From positions 1 through 9,040 of the forward strand of contig WTHW01000162.1 in NCBI GenBank assembly GCA_011526395.1: a DNA stretch of 9,040 bases, given 5' to 3'. The notes beneath the pieces are model-generated. The model had not been told where the DNA came from, ran no database searches, and was given only the letters and a program-made list of their open reading frames with translations. The position numbers and the translations under genes are program-made. Shown piece by piece: positions 5,812 to 9,040 of this stretch (positions are counted from its first letter, which is position 1; each line of letters opens with the position of its first letter). Source of the DNA: Alphaproteobacteria bacterium (GTDB lineage: Bacteria; Pseudomonadota; Alphaproteobacteria; Puniceispirillales; Puniceispirillaceae).

Positions 5812-7206
5812 TTACTGCAATGAAAATAAGATATCATTCGCATAATTACGGCTTTCTTTTGATATATCATCATATGAAAGCGCACGTTTTGCCATTTGTT
5901 TGGCGCGCGCTGTATCACGCAATAATAAAGCTTCATTGGCAAGGGCGAGGTCAGCTTCAGCTAACTGCCCATTTCGCCCAAGCGCAATCGCAAGCTGGCG
6001 TTGCAAGCCAGGCCATCGCGCTTCACCTTTCACAGCGCGCGAAAAGGCATTCACCGCATTTTGATAATCAGCCGCCGCCCCTTGATCAGCCCGCGCAAGA
6101 TAAGCGCGCCCCAATCCAAATTCAATCAAAGGTGCCTCATGCCCTGCCAGCGCTTGTTCATAAGAAGCAATCGCCTCATCAATCTTATTCATAGATAGTA
6201 AAATATCACCGGCAAATTCTTGCAAATATTGATCTGATGGCTCACGGGCTTGCAATTGCGTGATAAAATCCATCGCGCGGGGAAGGGCGCCTCTGCGGTA
6301 ATGGGCGATGGATAGCCGATATAAATTATCATTATCTGAGAAATGAGGCCAATCATGCGCGCTTGTGGCATCTGTTCTTGTGGTGTTTTGCGCGCGCTCA
6401 ATCTCGCCAATGGTCTGCATAGGCGCCTCTGTAAAGGCTTTGATTTTGGCAATGATCCGCGCCAGCAACGCTTCATCTGCCTCAGATATGCCGGGGCTGT
6501 CTTGCCCATGCTTTCTTGCATGATCTTCAAACACCAACAAACGCGCACCAGCCCCCGGATGAGAGCGGTAATAATCTGATTGCCGTGTTTCTGGCAGGGC
6601 GCGCTCACCAGCTATACGCCTCATAAAATCAGCCATCCCTGCTGACGAGATCTCTTGACCTGCGAGCAGGCGAAGCGCCCATTCATCTGCCACTGATTCA
6701 TCTTGGCGCGATAGGGCAAGGTAATTACGATTGGCTCTATCAAACCCGCCAAGTGCGACCCCCATTGCCGCATCACCAGATGCCCCAGATGCCGCCACAG
6801 CCGCCGCCGCCAATGTGGCAAGTGTGGTTGTCAGGTTCGCATCTTTGATGGCCTCAGACCGGCGCGGCGCATGACCTGCCGCAAGATGGCCAATTTCATG
6901 TGCCAAAACCCCCAATATTTCAGGCGCAGATCGTGCTTTGGTCAACAGACCTGTATGCACATAAACCGTATTGCCGCCTATCACAAAGGCATTATAGCTA
7001 TCATCAGGCACAATGCGGATTCTCAAAGAGGATAAGCCAGCTTCTTCTGCCATTGGCCATGCCAGTGCCTCTAGCCCGCGCTCAATTTCTGTATCTCTGA
7101 TTAACCCTGCCTGCACAGGCATCAGCCCAGCCAGCAAGACACAAAGCGCCAAAATGCCTCTTACAAAAAAAGCTGAAAAAAGAGAGAAGATATCAAAAAA
7201 TTTCAT
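5812..7206 (-). CDS. M48-family zinc metalloprotease with TPR-like tail (BepA/YfgC-like)
   Basis: This is an exported zinc endopeptidase of 464 residues. A hydrophobic N-terminus (about 14-33) ends in MPVQA, a plausible signal peptidase site after A33. The protease domain (about 37-235) has the zinc motif HEIGH at 103-107 (ligands H103 and H107, catalytic E104) and the third ligand E170 in ESVADEWAL. H216 in the YRSHPGAGARL segment corresponds to the HP histidine (H246) of BepA. Helical repeats resembling TPRs cover about 293-450. BepA in E. coli degrades or helps mature outer membrane proteins such as LptD, and this protein shares that layout. An in-frame TTG at 7218 is possible, but the ATG at 7206 has TGAGA 6 nt upstream and gives a cleaner signal peptide. 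It diverges from the aminotransferase gene. Orthology to BepA itself is not certain. Confidence 0.88.
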   Translation of the reverse strand: MKFFDIFSLFSAFFVRGILALCVLLAGLMPVQAGLIRDTEIERGLEALAWPMAEEAGLSSLRIRIVPDDSYNAFVIGGNTVYVHTGLLTKARSAPEILGVLAHEIGHLAAGHAPRRSEAIKDANLTTTLATLAAAAVAASGASGDAAMGVALGGFDRANRNYLALSRQDESVADEWALRLLAGQEISSAGMADFMRRIAGERALPETRQSDYYRSHPGAGARLLVFEDHARKHGQDSPGISEADEALLARIIAKIKAFTEAPMQTIGEIERAQNTTRTDATSAHDWPHFSDNDNLYRLSIAHYRRGALPRAMDFITQLQAREPSDQYLQEFAGDILLSMNKIDEAIASYEQALAGHEAPLIEFGLGRAYLARADQGAAADYQNAVNAFSRAVKGEARWPGLQRQLAIALGRNGQLAEADLALANEALLLRDTARAKQMAKRALSYDDISKESRNYANDILFSLQ

Positions 7207-7429
7207 TTTATGTCTCAATAGGAGTTTTTTTCAACTTGTTTTCGCATTAAATTCTAAAAAATTGATAATTTATTCATAAATATTTCAATATAATAGATTT
7301 GACATCAAAGCTTATCCATGATGAGTAACACATAACATAAAATAGGCAAGGTTGTCGCATAAGTCATCAGGCGCCAACCTATCTTAAATCCTTATCCCAA
7401 AGTGATGACAAAAATAAGGCAAAGACGCC

Positions 7430-8605
7430 ATGATAAAATGCTCTAACCGCTCTGACATACCGCCCTTTCTTGCCCTTGATAGCATGATTGAAGCCAAAGC
7501 GCTTGAGGCGAAAGGCGCAGATATCATCCATCTTGAGATTGGCCAGCCCTCATCACCAGCCCCTAAAGCTGTTATGCAAGCGCTTATTGAGGCAATGGGC
7601 GATGGCGATACACATGGCTATTCAGTTGCCAAAGGTGTGCCAGCTTTGCGTGATGCGATCTCAGCTGATTACGCCAAAACTTATGATGCGCGCATTTCAT
7701 CTGATGATATTGCTATCACAGTCGGCTCATCCACCGCCTTTGCCTTATCATTCCTTGCCGCTTTCGATGTGGGCGATAGGGTGGCATTACCAACGCCCGG
7801 CTATCCTGCTTATCGTAATTTGATGATGGCGATGGGGATTGAGCCTGTGGCCCTGCCAGCGCGCGCTGAACAAAGCTGGATGCCCTCTTTGCGAGAGATG
7901 GAAAGCTGGGATGAATTGCCAGATGGTTTGATTATCGCAAGTCCCCATAATCCCACAGGTGTGGTTTTATCTGAATCCGAGATGAAAGAGATTTGTGATT
8001 GGTGCCAGAAACATTCTGTGCGCCTCATCTCTGACGAGATATATCACGGTCTGACCTATGGCAAACAGGCCACAACAGCGGCGCATTATAGTAGTGATGC
8101 GATTATTGTGTCTGGCTTTTCGAAATATTTTTCGATGACAGGCTGGCGTCTTGGTTGGATGGTGATCCCACAAGATTTGAAACCCTCAGTAGAACGCCTG
8201 ATTGCTAATCTGTACATATCTGCGCCAACACCAAATCAGATGGGCGCCATCCACGCCTTTGATGCCACGCCAGAGCTAGATGCCAATCTCGCACGCTACG
8301 CTGCAAACAGAACGATTCTACTTGAAGGGCTTGCCCCTGAATTTTTGGGCAATCATGCCCCATGTGATGGTGCCTTTTATCTTTATGCGGATATCTCAGC
8401 TATTTCAAATGATAGCCAGAAACTCGCAGATGACCTCCTTCATAAAGCAGGGGTGGCTGTCACCGCTGGTGTTGATTTTGACCCAGAGCAAGGCCACAAG
8501 CATCTGCGCCTCTCATTCGCAGGTGCGACAAAGGATATGCATGAAGCTGTCAGGCGCATTAACGCCTTTATCAAAGAGCATATCAAAACACAGAAATCTG
8601 CCTAA
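7430..8605 (+). CDS. Class I/II PLP-dependent aminotransferase (aspartate-aminotransferase superfamily)
   Basis: This fold-type I enzyme of 391 residues is typical length for the family. It moves amino groups between an amino acid and a 2-oxo acid in the cytoplasm using pyridoxal phosphate. Visible sites are the IHLEIGQPSSPAP N-terminal substrate loop (33-45), GSSTA (99-103, phosphate binding), PGYPAYRN (123-130, Y125), SPHNPTG (171-177, N174), SDEIYHGLTY (201-210, D202 and Y205), the Schiff-base lysine K232 in SGFSKYFSMTGWRLGW (228-243) with R240, and the substrate carboxylate arginine R360 in HLRLSFAG. All key residues are present. The substrate cannot be fixed from sequence: aspartate, alanine or aromatic amino acids are all possible. 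The ATG at 7430 has AAGG about 10 nt upstream. It is a single-gene unit, divergent from the protease and closed by a strong terminator. Confidence 0.9.
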   Translation: MIKCSNRSDIPPFLALDSMIEAKALEAKGADIIHLEIGQPSSPAPKAVMQALIEAMGDGDTHGYSVAKGVPALRDAISADYAKTYDARISSDDIAITVGSSTAFALSFLAAFDVGDRVALPTPGYPAYRNLMMAMGIEPVALPARAEQSWMPSLREMESWDELPDGLIIASPHNPTGVVLSESEMKEICDWCQKHSVRLISDEIYHGLTYGKQATTAAHYSSDAIIVSGFSKYFSMTGWRLGWMVIPQDLKPSVERLIANLYISAPTPNQMGAIHAFDATPELDANLARYAANRTILLEGLAPEFLGNHAPCDGAFYLYADISAISNDSQKLADDLLHKAGVAVTAGVDFDPEQGHKHLRLSFAGATKDMHEAVRRINAFIKEHIKTQKSA

Positions 8606-8624
8606 TCACGGCTTAATCACACAT

Positions 8625-8652
8625 AAAAAAAGGCGCCTGATGGCGCCTTTTT
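8625..8652. terminator. Rho-independent terminator, symmetric (bidirectional)
   Basis: A perfect stem is formed by AAAAAGGCGCC (8627-8637) and GGCGCCTTTTT (8642-8652) around the 4-nt loop TGAT. The flanking A and T runs give a U-tract in either direction. It lies 20 bp after the aminotransferase stop and 24 bp after the stop of the convergent minus-strand gene, so it can end both transcripts. Confidence 0.92.
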
Positions 8653-8676
8653 AACTATCTATCTGCTTTTTGAAAG

Positions 8677-9040
8677 CTAGCGTGACCACCAGCCTTTTTT
8701 CGCTTTCTTTGGCGCATCAGAACTGCCCACTTCGACCACATCAGCTGGCGCAGATGATATCGGCGCTCTTGCATCAACAGCTGGCGCGCTTGCCTCTGCC
8801 CCGCTATCAGCCGCAGCTGGCGCCGCCTTTTTGGCTGCTTTCTTTGCTGCTTTCTTCTTGGCAGCTTTTTTCTTCACAGCTTTCTTTGCCTTTGGGGCAT
8901 CTTCGTCACTTGCCGCTACCTCAGACTTTTCTTTTGGCGTGCTTGTCTTTGCAGATGCCTTTTTCTTAGCGGCTTTCTTTTTGCCTTTTGCCTTTGCTTT
9001 TGACGGCTCTGCCTTTTCTTTCACGCCTTCATCAGATGCT
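8677..9040 (-). CDS. Lys/Ala-rich C-terminal tail of a larger protein, possibly ribonuclease E
   Basis: The frame is open to the right edge, so the visible 120 codons are only the C-terminal end of a gene; the in-frame GTG at 9024 need not be the start. The tail is low complexity. It has two lysine/alanine blocks (minus strand about 9024-8935 and 8896-8824) separated by an acidic stretch, then an Ala/Ser/Pro/Asp region, and finally PKKAKKGWWSR at the stop. A basic, disordered tail closing in a GWW motif is what I remember of alphaproteobacterial RNase E/G C-termini, where it serves as a degradosome and RNA scaffold. Its place beside the aminotransferase and M48 protease genes is compatible. 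Other Ala/Lys-tailed proteins such as topoisomerase I or a histone-like protein cannot be excluded. The gene converges on the aminotransferase. Confidence 0.5.
   Translation of the reverse strand, partial: ASDEGVKEKAEPSKAKAKGKKKAAKKKASAKTSTPKEKSEVAASDEDAPKAKKAVKKKAAKKKAAKKAAKKAAPAAADSGAEASAPAVDARAPISSAPADVVEVGSSDAPKKAKKGWWSR
8824..8896 (-). repeat. Low-complexity AAKK repeat region within the coding tail
   Basis: About 24 codons encode tandem KKAA-type units, from lysines near 8896 to KKAAP near 8824. The DNA is correspondingly repetitive, with GCTTTCTT-like units on the plus strand. Such stretches vary in length by slippage or recombination and often bind RNA or DNA through charge. Confidence 0.75.

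Noticed and set aside
5804..5855. 8-bp inverted repeat (AAAGCCGT/ACGGCTTT) at the 3' end of the M48 protease gene, as a terminator
   Set aside because: The loop is about 35 nt and includes coding sequence, and only four U residues follow; it is weak as an intrinsic terminator.
7299..7304. Perfect TTGACA upstream of the aminotransferase, as a -35 box
   Set aside because: No acceptable -10 hexamer lies 16-18 nt downstream (the sequence there is TGAGTA).
8670..8969. Leu/Ser/Gln-rich plus-strand open frame opposite the Lys/Ala-rich tail
   Set aside because: Its composition is simply the complement of the AAKK repeats, so it is a shadow.
1..9040. Search for CRISPR repeats, transposase genes, tRNAs, phage or toxin-antitoxin modules
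   Set aside because: None seen: no regularly spaced repeats, no insertion-sequence ends, no tRNA-like cloverleaf, and every long gene is a housekeeping or envelope gene.

Overview
The window looks like ordinary, gene-dense chromosome of an alphaproteobacterium. The signs are a B12-dependent ribonucleotide reductase, an NDUFA12-type complex I subunit beside mlaD and a DUF2155 protein, and the run aroQ-accB-accC-aat ending against DUF2155, an order I recall from this class. The moderate G+C, short spacers and AT-rich intergenic DNA would suit a marine, SAR116-like lineage, but that placement is a guess. I see no mobile element, CRISPR array, tRNA, rRNA or phage gene.

Layout. At the left edge is the start of nrdJ (minus strand, 1-226). 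A 369-bp divergent intergenic region follows. It carries a good NrdR-box candidate, a weaker second box 31 bp away and a separate inverted repeat. Three plus-strand genes come next: NDUFA12-like (596-949), mlaD (1005-1457) and a secreted DUF2155 protein (1447-1833). They run tail-to-tail into a long minus-strand block, read from right to left: M48 metalloprotease with a repeat tail (7206-5812), ScsC/DsbA-like thiol oxidoreductase (5721-4999), aroQ (~4917-4453), accB (4382-3876), accC (3858-2515) and aat (2493-1813). Divergent from the protease is a class I/II PLP aminotransferase (7430-8605). A strong, symmetric terminator separates it from the lysine/alanine-rich C-terminal tail of a minus-strand protein that runs off the right edge and may be ribonuclease E.

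How the genes fit together. AccB and AccC form the biotin carboxylase half of acetyl-CoA carboxylase, and AroQ is a shikimate-pathway enzyme. Aat tags proteins for N-end-rule degradation. MlaD, the DUF2155 protein, the M48 protease and the thiol oxidoreductase are all predicted to be exported or envelope-facing, so much of the window concerns cell-envelope lipid and protein quality control. I found no convincing undescribed system. The points most worth a second look are the nrdJ regulatory region, the Tyr-to-Val change at residue 82 of AccC, the pairing of a BepA-like protease with a ScsC-like oxidoreductase, and the tail-to-tail gene overlap.
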